Assembly: GCA_019746155.1 (NCBI GenBank) | Contig: JAIESJ010000035.1 | Location: forward strand, 1-12,312 | Length of the DNA: 12,312 bases | Reading direction: 5' to 3' | Source: Burkholderiales bacterium | Lineage (GTDB): Bacteria; Pseudomonadota; Gammaproteobacteria; Burkholderiales; SG8-41 | Shown here: piece after piece, positions 6,580 through 12,312 of the stretch | How positions within the stretch are numbered: the stretch's first letter is position 1 | How the letters are laid out: each line of letters begins with the position of its first letter | Made by a program: the position numbers and the translations under genes | The notes under the pieces: generated by a model | What the model saw: the letters and a program-made list of their open reading frames with translations, nothing else | The model's database searches: none | Told to the model about the DNA's origin: nothing

Positions 6580-7293
6580 ATGCTCACCAGCGAACATACC
6601 TTGAAACAGTTCGACACCGAGCTCGAGGCGGTGCGCGCGCGCGTACTGCAAATGGGCGGCCTGGTCGAGGAGCAGATCGTGCGCGCCATCGACGCGCTCA
6701 TCAGCGGCAACATCCCGCTTGCTGTGAACGTGGTCGAGGATGATCACCGCGTGAACGCGCTGGAGGTCGCGATCGACGAGGAATGCAGCACCGTCATCGC
6801 GCGCCGGCAGCCGGCAGCCGGCGACCTGCGCATGCTGATGATGGTGGTCAAGACCATTACCGATCTCGAGCGTATCGGCGACGAAGCGGCGAAAATCGCA
6901 CGCATGGCACAGCTCATCTATGAATCCGACAGGCCCACGATACCGCGCACCACGGAAATCCGGCATGTGGCGGATCTCGCGCTCGGCATGCTGCGAAACG
7001 CCCTGGACGCGTTCGCGCGCCTCGATCTTGCCGTGGCGGCGAAAGTCGTGCGCCAGGACGAACAGGTGGACGAGGCGTTCCGCGGCATCCTGCGCCAGCT
7101 CATCACCTTCATGATGGAAGACCCGCGCACGATTTCCCACGCCATCGAGATCCTGTTCATCGCCAAGGCGATCGAGCGCATCGGCGACCACTCCAAGAAC
7201 ATGTCGGAATACGTGGTCTACATGGTCAAGGGCAAGGACGTGCGCCATACCGGCGTCGAAGCTTTCGAGCGTGAGGCATTCGAGCAGCGTTAA
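6580..7293 (+). CDS. phoU: Phosphate signalling regulator PhoU
   Basis: PhoU links the PstSCAB phosphate transporter to the PhoR/PhoB two-component system and keeps the Pho regulon off when phosphate is plentiful. It is a cytoplasmic, helical, peripheral membrane protein. The 237-residue length is typical. Two related three-helix repeats are visible, each carrying the metal-binding E(D)xxxD-type motif: TDLERIGDEAAKIA (about 94-107) and KAIERIGDHSKNMSE (about 196-210). The second region FMMEDPRTISHAIEILFIAKAIERIGDH is a hallmark of the family. No pst, phoB or phoR gene is in the window, so phoU here is separated from its usual partners or they lie elsewhere. It lies 68 bp after rpiA and converges with yggX, separated only by a terminator hairpin. 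Confidence 0.96.
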   Translation: MLTSEHTLKQFDTELEAVRARVLQMGGLVEEQIVRAIDALISGNIPLAVNVVEDDHRVNALEVAIDEECSTVIARRQPAAGDLRMLMMVVKTITDLERIGDEAAKIARMAQLIYESDRPTIPRTTEIRHVADLALGMLRNALDAFARLDLAVAAKVVRQDEQVDEAFRGILRQLITFMMEDPRTISHAIEILFIAKAIERIGDHSKNMSEYVVYMVKGKDVRHTGVEAFEREAFEQR

Positions 7294-7329
7294 AAACGCG
7301 GCCGGCGCCGGCAAGCAACAGCGCCGCGT
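7294..7329. terminator. Bidirectional terminator between convergent phoU and yggX
   Basis: ACGCGGC (7296-7302) and GCCGCGT (7323-7329) form a perfect 7-bp stem. The 20-nt loop contains the smaller palindrome CGGCGCCG. On the minus strand the stem is followed directly by TTTT (GCCGCGTTTTTAAC), a good intrinsic terminator for yggX. On the plus strand it starts 2 bp after the phoU stop and is followed by CTATTTCG, so it could also serve phoU. The yggX stop codon abuts it at 7330. Confidence 0.75.
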
Positions 7330-7605
7330 CTATTTCGTTGACGGCGGAACGTAGCCGGCGGCGACTTCGGCGCCGCCGCCGAAGAAGTGTTTCTCCATCT
7401 GCTGGGCGAGGTAATCCCGCGCCTTCTTGTCCGCCAGATTGAGCCGGTTTTCATTGACCAGCATTTTTTGCTGTTCAAGCCATTGCTTCCAGGCTTCCTT
7501 GGACACATTTTCAAAGATGCGCCTGCCGAGTTCGCCGGGATACGGCGGAAAGTCGAGGCCCTCGGCTTCGCGGCCCAGCTTCACACACTTCACCATCCTT
7601 GCCAT
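7330..7605 (-). CDS. yggX: Fe(II)-trafficking / oxidative damage protection protein YggX
   Basis: YggX is a small cytoplasmic protein that protects iron-sulfur clusters and helps handle Fe(II) under oxidative stress. The 91 residues match the family length. The sequence CVKLGREAEGLDFPPYPGELGRRI aligns with E. coli [24 protein letters not shown], and SKEAWKQW and ML(V/I)NE are conserved. C7, the conserved cysteine linked to oxidant resistance, is present. The reading frame opens two codons earlier at a TTG, but the ATG at 7605 has GGAG 8 nt upstream and gives the usual N-terminus MARMVKC. It lies 56 bp downstream of the GGDEF/EAL gene on the same strand, so it may be cotranscribed with it and with argA, and it ends at a strong terminator. 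Confidence 0.95.
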   Translation of the reverse strand: MARMVKCVKLGREAEGLDFPPYPGELGRRIFENVSKEAWKQWLEQQKMLVNENRLNLADKKARDYLAQQMEKHFFGGGAEVAAGYVPPSTK

Positions 7606-7613
7606 AACCAATA

Positions 7614-7620
7614 CTCCAGA
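7614..7620 (-). promoter_or_regulatory. Shine-Dalgarno TCTGGAG of yggX
   Basis: On the minus strand TCTGGAG precedes the ATG at 7605 by 8 nt. It supports that ATG over the TTG two codons upstream. Confidence 0.75.
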
Positions 7621-7661
7621 TTAGCGATTGAACATTGCAGAATTGTTGCGCACCCGACCCC

Positions 7662-10526
7662 TCAGTTAAACCGCAGCTCCATATTGGTGCGCACTCGGGA
7701 AGCCGTGATCAGCATGGGATGATCAGCGCGCGGCTTCTCCAGATAATAGCCCTGTACGCAATCGACATCAAAACCCCGCAACATTACCAGCGTTTCTTCA
7801 TCCTCGACGCATTCGGCAATGGTGGTCTTGTGCAGCCCCCGCGCCACCGCCACGATCGCCTTCACAAACAGCTGATTGTCGTAATCGTTGGGCAGATTGC
7901 GGATGAACAACCCGTCGATCTTGACCGAATCGACTTGCAGGTGCTTGAGATAAGCGAAAGACGAAAAACCGGTGCCGAAATCGTCCAAACACACCCTGCA
8001 ACCCGTCTGGCGCAGCGCCTCGATAAAGCGCTGCGCGTCATGCAGGTCCGACACCGCCGAAGTTTCGGTGAGTTCGACCAGCAGCCGCCGGGGCGACACT
8101 CCGTGATGCTTCAACTGCTCGGCGATGTATTGCGGCAGCATCGGCTCGTCGAAGGAGCGTCCGGAAATGTTGACGGCAAGCGCGGGAATCGACTTCAGCT
8201 CGGCGAGCATTTGGATGCTCTCGCGCAGTACCCAGCGGTCGATATCCAGGATCTTGCCCGACTTTTCCGCAATGGGGATGAACTGCCCCGGCATCAGCAG
8301 CTGGCCCGGATCGTCCTTGTCGCGCATGCGCACCAGCACTTCGAAATGTGACAGCGCCCGGCCAGTTGACGAGTACACCCCCTGGTAATGGAGATCCATC
8401 AGGTCGTTCTCGAGTGCGTGCAGAATGCGGTCATTCCATGACAGCCGCGACACCATCTGCTGCGTGGTATCGAGATCGCTGCGGTAAATGCGCCACGCAT
8501 TCTTGCCCGCTCCCTTCGCCTGGTACATGGCGGTATCGGCGCGCGCAATCAGATCCTCGGGATTGTCGGCGTGGTCCGGGAACACCGCAATGCCGAGACT
8601 GGAGGTGAGGCGCAGATCCCGCCCCTCGAACTGGAAGCGCACCAGCGCGATCGAGCGCGTAATGCGCTCGGCCAGCACGCGCAGCATCTCGTCGGATATG
8701 TCCGGCACCAGGATTGCAAATTCATCGCCGCCGAGACGGCTGAAGATCTCGTTGCGCCGCACCTGCCCCGCGACCTCGCCCGCAACGCGGATCAGCATCG
8801 CATCGCCCGCGCGATGGCCGAAAGTGTCGTTGATATACTTGAAATCGTCGAGATCGAAGAATAATAGCGCGACGCGCGACTGATGGCGCTCGGCGTCCGC
8901 GATCATGCGCGCCAGCTCTTCGTTGAAGCGATGACGGTTGTAAAGTCCGGTCAGCGCGTCCCGCTCCGCAAGGTAGGCGAGCTGATCCGCGGTCTGGCGC
9001 TCGCGCGTGACGTCCTCGAAAATCCAAAGATATCCGACCGGGCGTCCGTAAACATCCTCGACTGCATGCCCCTGCTGGATGATGAGGCGCCCGTCGGCCA
9101 TCTGGATTTCCAGCGCGCCGAAAACCTCGCCGTCGCGCGGCAGGCGCAGAATGTGGCGCGACTGCTCTTCCGAACGGGCCAGCACGCATTCCGAGGCAGC
9201 CAGCAGGTCCTGCGGGTCGCGGCCGATCAACTGCGTGCCGGGCGCGATCATCCAGATGCGGGCGAACGACGGATTGCTGTACACCACCTTGTTGTCGTGG
9301 CTCACGAACAGGATGCCGATGTCCATCGCCGCAAGCAGCGCCGAGAGCCGTGCGTGTTCGTCCTGCTCGCGCGTCAGGTACTCGTGCTGGACCGCCTGCG
9401 CTTCGCGCAATTCGGCCACGGTCATCTCCAGACGCAGCTCCGCTTCCTTGCGCTGGGTGATGTCGCGGATGCTGATGCGGATGCCGAGATAGCCGCCGCG
9501 CGCATCATAAATCGGCCGCCAGTCGGCCGCGGCCCAGAATTCGGAGCCGTCCTTGCGGCGCGCGCGGAACTCGTAATCCTGGCCGCTGTTGCCGCGCAAC
9601 GCCCGGCGGATCTGGCGCACGGTACGGCCCACGTCGGAATCGCTGATGAACGGCGCCGGAAAGTGCTCGGTTCCGAGGCATTCCTCGGGCGTATAGCCGA
9701 ACATGTCAAGCACTCTCGGATTGATCCAGATGAGCCTGCCTTCCGGGCTGATCCAAAGCTCGCAGTCGTAGCTATAGTCCGCGATGGCGCTGAACTTGGC
9801 CTCGCTGTCGGCAAGCGCCTTGACCCGGCTTTGCAACGCCGCCGCCATCGTATTGAACGCGTGGGTCAGCCTGCCCACCTCTTCGCCGCCTTCGACCGGC
9901 AGCCGCACATTAAGGTCGCCCGCAGCGAGGCTCGCGCTGGCATTGGTGATCCGGGTCAGACTGCGCGTCAGCCAGTAGGAAAGCCCCATCATGGAAATGA
10001 TGGACAGGATCAGCGCGACGCCGCCGATCAGCAGGTTGTCCCGGATCAGCTCGTCGCGTGCGGTCTTGATGAAAGCGGTCGATAACCCGAAGCGCAAATT
10101 GCCCAGCCTCTCGCCGCTGCTCTCGACTATCTCGACCTCGGTATCAAAACGTCCCGGGTGATTTCCCAGCAGGGTGTGGATGGAAGTTTCGACCGGCGGC
10201 AACGGTTCGCCCCGCTCCCAGCCGCTTGCGGCAACGATCCCGCCGCTGCGGTCGGTAAGCGCCATGTAGACTATGCCATTGTCGCGGCGCACGCTTTCGA
10301 ACACCTCCTGAAGGCTCTTGTAATCGCGTTGGGCAAGCGGTCTCGCAAGTGCCGCGTTGAGCAGATGCTTCTGCTCTTCCAGATGAACGCGCGTGCGCTC
10401 GTTGAGCTTGCCGTCCATCACGCTGATGCCGTTGACGATCAACAGCGCCAGCATCGCGATCTGCACGAAGGTGGTGGCCAGCAGAAGCCGGGTACGCAAC
10501 GACAGTGAAAACGGCGCGACCTTCAT
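7662..10526 (-). CDS. Membrane c-di-GMP protein: sensor-HAMP-PAS-PAS-GGDEF-EAL
   Basis: This 954-residue protein carries domains for making and degrading cyclic di-GMP. In order: TM1 (about 12-35), a periplasmic sensor region (about 37-163), TM2 (about 165-187), HAMP (about 188-240), PAS (about 245-360, followed by DITQRK), a second PAS (about 393-508), GGDEF (about 520-680) and EAL (about 700-945). The cyclase site is intact (FDLDDFKYINDTFGH, SRLGGDEF at 599-603). The inhibitory I-site reads R590-R-N-E593 instead of RxxD. The EAL signature reads EVL, but the catalytic set E729, N786, E818, D848/D849 (DDFGTGFSSF), K869, E905 and Q925 is present, so phosphodiesterase activity is plausible. The net activity cannot be told from sequence. 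No Shine-Dalgarno is evident. It lies 49 bp after argA and 56 bp before yggX, all on the same strand. The sensed signal is unknown. Confidence 0.95.
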   Translation of the reverse strand: MKVAPFSLSLRTRLLLATTFVQIAMLALLIVNGISVMDGKLNERTRVHLEEQKHLLNAALARPLAQRDYKSLQEVFESVRRDNGIVYMALTDRSGGIVAASGWERGEPLPPVETSIHTLLGNHPGRFDTEVEIVESSGERLGNLRFGLSTAFIKTARDELIRDNLLIGGVALILSIISMMGLSYWLTRSLTRITNASASLAAGDLNVRLPVEGGEEVGRLTHAFNTMAAALQSRVKALADSEAKFSAIADYSYDCELWISPEGRLIWINPRVLDMFGYTPEECLGTEHFPAPFISDSDVGRTVRQIRRALRGNSGQDYEFRARRKDGSEFWAAADWRPIYDARGGYLGIRISIRDITQRKEAELRLEMTVAELREAQAVQHEYLTREQDEHARLSALLAAMDIGILFVSHDNKVVYSNPSFARIWMIAPGTQLIGRDPQDLLAASECVLARSEEQSRHILRLPRDGEVFGALEIQMADGRLIIQQGHAVEDVYGRPVGYLWIFEDVTRERQTADQLAYLAERDALTGLYNRHRFNEELARMIADAERHQSRVALLFFDLDDFKYINDTFGHRAGDAMLIRVAGEVAGQVRRNEIFSRLGGDEFAILVPDISDEMLRVLAERITRSIALVRFQFEGRDLRLTSSLGIAVFPDHADNPEDLIARADTAMYQAKGAGKNAWRIYRSDLDTTQQMVSRLSWNDRILHALENDLMDLHYQGVYSSTGRALSHFEVLVRMRDKDDPGQLLMPGQFIPIAEKSGKILDIDRWVLRESIQMLAELKSIPALAVNISGRSFDEPMLPQYIAEQLKHHGVSPRRLLVELTETSAVSDLHDAQRFIEALRQTGCRVCLDDFGTGFSSFAYLKHLQVDSVKIDGLFIRNLPNDYDNQLFVKAIVAVARGLHKTTIAECVEDEETLVMLRGFDVDCVQGYYLEKPRADHPMLITASRVRTNMELRFN

Positions 10527-10575
10527 GCGGGTCGGGAAATTCCGAAAATATGCGGATTGGCGTGTACGGATGACA

Positions 10576-11919
10576 TTACAGACGTTTGGTCAGCACCACC
10601 GAGCGCCGCTGGTAATTGTAGAGCGCGCGCTTGTGGCGGGGCAGCACCTCCGGGCCCGCTTCGGCAAAACCGCGTTCGACAAACCAGTGCTCGGCGCGGG
10701 TGGTCAGCACGAACAGCGTCTTGAGCTTCTGTTTGCGCGCCCGGGCCTCGATTTCCAGCAGCAGGCGTTCTCCCGCGCCGGCATTGCGGAATTCCGGATG
10801 CACGGCGAGGCCGGCAAGCTCCCCGGCCTTTTCCTCGGCGAAGGGATAAAGCGCGGCGCAACCGATCACCATGCGGTCGTGCTCGAGAACAACGAAACGC
10901 CCGATCTCCATTTCCAGCAGGTCGCGGCTGCGTTTGACCAGGATACCCTCGGCCTCGAGCGGTTCGATCAATTGCAGAATGCCGCCGATGTCGTCGATCT
11001 TGGCCTCGCGCAGAATCTGCAGAGCATCCGGCGTCACCATGGTGCCTATGCCCCGGTGCGTGAACAGCTCCTGCAGCAATCCGCCGTCGATGCGCCGCGA
11101 GATCAAGTGGGCGCGCGCAACCCCTTGCTGGCAGGCGCGCAGCGCGCACGGCAGATAAAGCCGCACGTCGCCGTCCTGATCGCCGTTCCTGGCGAGCAGG
11201 TTCTGCGCCTGGCGCGGCGTCAGCTCGCGCAGCAACTGCCCCCGCTTGCCGGTCACGCCGGCGGTGTCCATGAGGAAAATGAGTTTGTCGGCACGCAGCG
11301 CAACCGCCGCCGCTTCCGCGACATTTTCCAGCGCCAGATTGAAGATTTCGCCGGTGGGGGAATAGCCGAGCGGTGACAGCAGCACGAGTTCGCCGCGATC
11401 GAGGCGGTCCCTGATCGCCGCGGCATGCACTTTACGCACTTCCCCGGTATGCTGAAGGTCGACGCCATCCAGCACGCCGAGCGGACGCGCGGTGACGAAA
11501 TTGCCGCTCGCCACGCGGATATCGGCGCCCGCCATCGGCGAATGGGGCAGCCCCATCGACAGCAGCGCCTCGATCTCGACCCGCAGTCTGCCGCTCGCCT
11601 CCTTGGCGCACTGCAGCGCGACGTCATCGGTAACGCGCAAACCGCCCACATAACGCGTGCGGTGCCCGAGCTGCTTCAGCCGCGCGTCGACCTGTGCCCG
11701 GGCGCCGTGCACCAGCACCAGCCGCACGCCCAGACTTGCCAGCAGATTCAGATCGTGCGTGAGCCCGACAAACTTGCCGTCCGCCACCACTTCGCCACCG
11801 AAAGCAATGACAAAAGTGCGGCCACGGAAAGCGTGGATATACGGCGCCGCAGCGCGGAACCATTGCACGAATTTTTCGGGTGAAGACGGCGCCATTTCTG
11901 CTTCATTTTTCAAGCACAT
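10576..11919 (-). CDS. argA: N-acetylglutamate synthase (amino-acid N-acetyltransferase)
   Basis: The enzyme acetylates glutamate with acetyl-CoA, the first committed step of arginine synthesis (cytoplasm). At 447 residues it matches the classical ArgA architecture. An amino-acid-kinase-like domain that binds the arginine inhibitor spans about 30-285 (TFVIAFGGEVV, VHGARAQVDARL, SPLGYSPTGEIFNL, LLQELFTHRGIGT). A GNAT acetyltransferase domain spans about 300-440, with acetyl-CoA loop AVHPEFRNAGAG (372-383) and the end ALYNYQRRSVVL. Two starts are possible. The ATG at 11919 has no Shine-Dalgarno and lies almost on top of a -10-like CATAAT (11922-11927), whereas an ATG at 11895 (MAPSSPEKF) would have a leader of about 20 nt. 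The longer form is listed. Arginine feedback inhibition is known for the family. The GGDEF/EAL gene follows after 49 bp. Confidence 0.95.
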   Translation of the reverse strand: MCLKNEAEMAPSSPEKFVQWFRAAAPYIHAFRGRTFVIAFGGEVVADGKFVGLTHDLNLLASLGVRLVLVHGARAQVDARLKQLGHRTRYVGGLRVTDDVALQCAKEASGRLRVEIEALLSMGLPHSPMAGADIRVASGNFVTARPLGVLDGVDLQHTGEVRKVHAAAIRDRLDRGELVLLSPLGYSPTGEIFNLALENVAEAAAVALRADKLIFLMDTAGVTGKRGQLLRELTPRQAQNLLARNGDQDGDVRLYLPCALRACQQGVARAHLISRRIDGGLLQELFTHRGIGTMVTPDALQILREAKIDDIGGILQLIEPLEAEGILVKRSRDLLEMEIGRFVVLEHDRMVIGCAALYPFAEEKAGELAGLAVHPEFRNAGAGERLLLEIEARARKQKLKTLFVLTTRAEHWFVERGFAEAGPEVLPRHKRALYNYQRRSVVLTKRL

Positions 11920-11921
11920 AT

Positions 11922-11927
11922 ATTATG
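11922..11927 (-). promoter_or_regulatory. Candidate -10 hexamer CATAAT for argA
   Basis: CATAAT on the minus strand lies two bases before the upstream candidate ATG of argA. If used, transcription would begin inside or just after that codon, which would favour the internal ATG at 11895. No strong -35 element is visible. Confidence 0.3.
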
Positions 11928-11960
11928 CGAGAACCCGGCCGAGGAAAAGCTTGCCGCTAA

Positions 11961-12042
11961 CAGCCTGTCGGACGTGGCCCCCATTCGCCGGAACGGGTGA
12001 TGTTAACGGATCACCGTTAATCGACGCTTGGGCGACAGGCTG
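11961..12042. repeat. Long inverted repeat with nested palindrome upstream of argA
   Basis: CAGCCTGTCG (11961-11970) and CGACAGGCTG (12033-12042) are exact 10-bp inverted arms. Inside lies an 18-bp perfect dyad, TTAACGG-ATCA-CCGTTAA (12003-12020). An overlapping, mutually exclusive inverted repeat, GGTGAT (11996-12001) with ATCACC (12010-12015), is also present. It could be an operator, an untranslated-leader structure for argA, or a small mobile-repeat remnant. No coding sequence is supported here. Confidence 0.6.
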
Positions 12043-12047
12043 CTTAA

Positions 12048-12060
12048 TAAAGAAACTTTA
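12048..12060. other. Small AT-rich hairpin
   Basis: TAAAG-AAA-CTTTA is a perfect 5-bp stem with a 3-nt loop just right of the long inverted repeat. It is short enough to be coincidental. Confidence 0.3.
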
Positions 12061-12131
12061 CGTGTCGAAATCCTATGCTAACCGGATCAGACGTCACTTG
12101 CATGGCGTTCTTTTCACCCCGTTCTTTAGAC

Positions 12132-12184
12132 TACTGTGTCACAAAATTTCCATGAAGGGGAGGGAGACGTTTTGTGACGCAGTA
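12132..12184. repeat. 15-bp inverted repeat with 23-nt loop
   Basis: TACTGTGTCACAAAA (12132-12146) pairs with TTTTGTGACGCAGTA (12170-12184) at 14 of 15 positions, and the remaining pair is a G-U. The loop holds a purine-rich AAGGGGAGGGAGA. The arms and surroundings are more AT-rich than the flanking genes, suggesting a mobile-repeat (MITE-like) remnant or a structured RNA. No open frame covers it convincingly. Confidence 0.55.
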
Positions 12185-12204
12185 AAATTAGTGCTCTTCA
12201 TTTC

Positions 12205-12238
12205 AGGAGTTGGTCGAACCCGAGTCCGACAAGCTCCT
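12205..12238. repeat. Hairpin bordering the insertion sequence
   Basis: AGGAG (12205-12209) pairs with CTCCT (12234-12238), and the stem continues inward to about 12 bp with one G-U and one mismatch. The right arm GTCCGACAAGCTCCTAG resembles the minus-strand GTCCGACAGGCTGTTAG at 11957-11973 (14 of 17 bases), so the two structures may be related repeat ends. Confidence 0.45.
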
Positions 12239-12240
12239 AG

Positions 12241-12312
12241 GGCCTGTTAACACAACCGTAGAGCCTCGATGATGAGAGCAAAGCTGATGAACGCGAGGAA
12301 TACGACATCCAG
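12241..12312 (-). mobile_element. End of an IS5-family-like insertion sequence (runs off the right edge)
   Basis: GGCCTGTTAACAC at 12241 looks like an IS terminus, with a minus-strand transposase tail ending 6 bp inside it. CTAG at 12237-12240 abuts the terminus and fits the YTAR 4-bp target known for the IS5 group. The other end, the full transposase and the second target copy lie outside the window, so the exact boundary (12240 or 12241) and the family are not proven. Confidence 0.6.
12247..12312 (-). CDS. Transposase C-terminal fragment (IS5-like)
   Basis: The minus strand has an open frame from the window edge to a TAA at 12247-12249. It encodes 21 residues that include LDVVFLAFISFAL and end in IEALRLC. 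This hydrophobic tail, following an LD(V/L)xF motif and ending within a few bases of the element terminus, resembles the C-terminus of IS5-family DDE transposases. The catalytic domain is outside the window, so the identification rests on the tail and the position alone. Confidence 0.55.
   Translation of the reverse strand: MDVVFLAFISFALIIEALRLC

Noticed and set aside
8883..10085. Plus-strand open frame of 400 codons opposite the GGDEF/EAL gene
   Set aside because: Antisense shadow of well-defined HAMP, PAS and GGDEF coding sequence on the minus strand.
11657..12250. Plus-strand open frame of 197 codons spanning the argA 5' end and the intergenic hairpins
   Set aside because: Its first half is antisense to argA and its second half crosses several palindromes. 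The composition (Arg/Ser/Cys-rich, then mixed) is not protein-like.

Overview
The window looks like chromosomal DNA from a GC-rich betaproteobacterium, in the broad Nitrosomonadales/Rhodocyclales sense. This rests on two things: the protein families present, and the order cca, NDUFA9-like reductase, lytic transglycosylase, which I recall from betaproteobacteria but could not check by search. Most genes are housekeeping. I see no phage, CRISPR, toxin-antitoxin or defence cassette, and no clearly new multi-gene system. The most unusual content is in the intergenic DNA.

Layout. From 1 to about 5640 all genes are on the minus strand: the first 260 codons of cca (tRNA CCA addition, running off the left edge), an NDUFA9-like NAD(P)-binding protein, a Slt-type lytic transglycosylase, and biosynthetic threonine deaminase ilvA. 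A two-gene plus-strand island follows, rpiA (pentose phosphate pathway) and phoU (phosphate signalling). PhoU converges on a minus-strand group made of argA (first step of arginine synthesis), a large membrane-bound PAS/GGDEF/EAL c-di-GMP protein and yggX (iron and oxidative-damage protection). A compact, probably bidirectional terminator separates phoU from yggX. At the right edge about 320 bp of hairpin-rich, locally AT-rich non-coding DNA ends at the terminus of an IS5-like insertion sequence.

Intergenic structure. Three gene-proximal gaps (cca/NDUFA9, NDUFA9/slt, ilvA/rpiA) share one design. Degenerate heptamers of the type GTRARYG run on one side and their reverse complement (CGYTTAC) on the other, and all three contain a common core close to GTRARCGGAAAAANC. 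The arms are partly complementary. This looks like a dispersed repeat family with a 7-bp period, placed directly upstream of genes that lack a Shine-Dalgarno sequence. Two minus-strand genes (NDUFA9-like and slt) have a -10-like hexamer 6 to 7 nt before the ATG, which suggests leaderless transcripts.

Working together. The genes do not form one pathway. IlvA (isoleucine) and ArgA (arginine) are feedback-regulated entry enzymes. RpiA supplies ribose-5-phosphate, Cca matures tRNAs, and Slt recycles peptidoglycan. PhoU and the GGDEF/EAL protein are regulatory.
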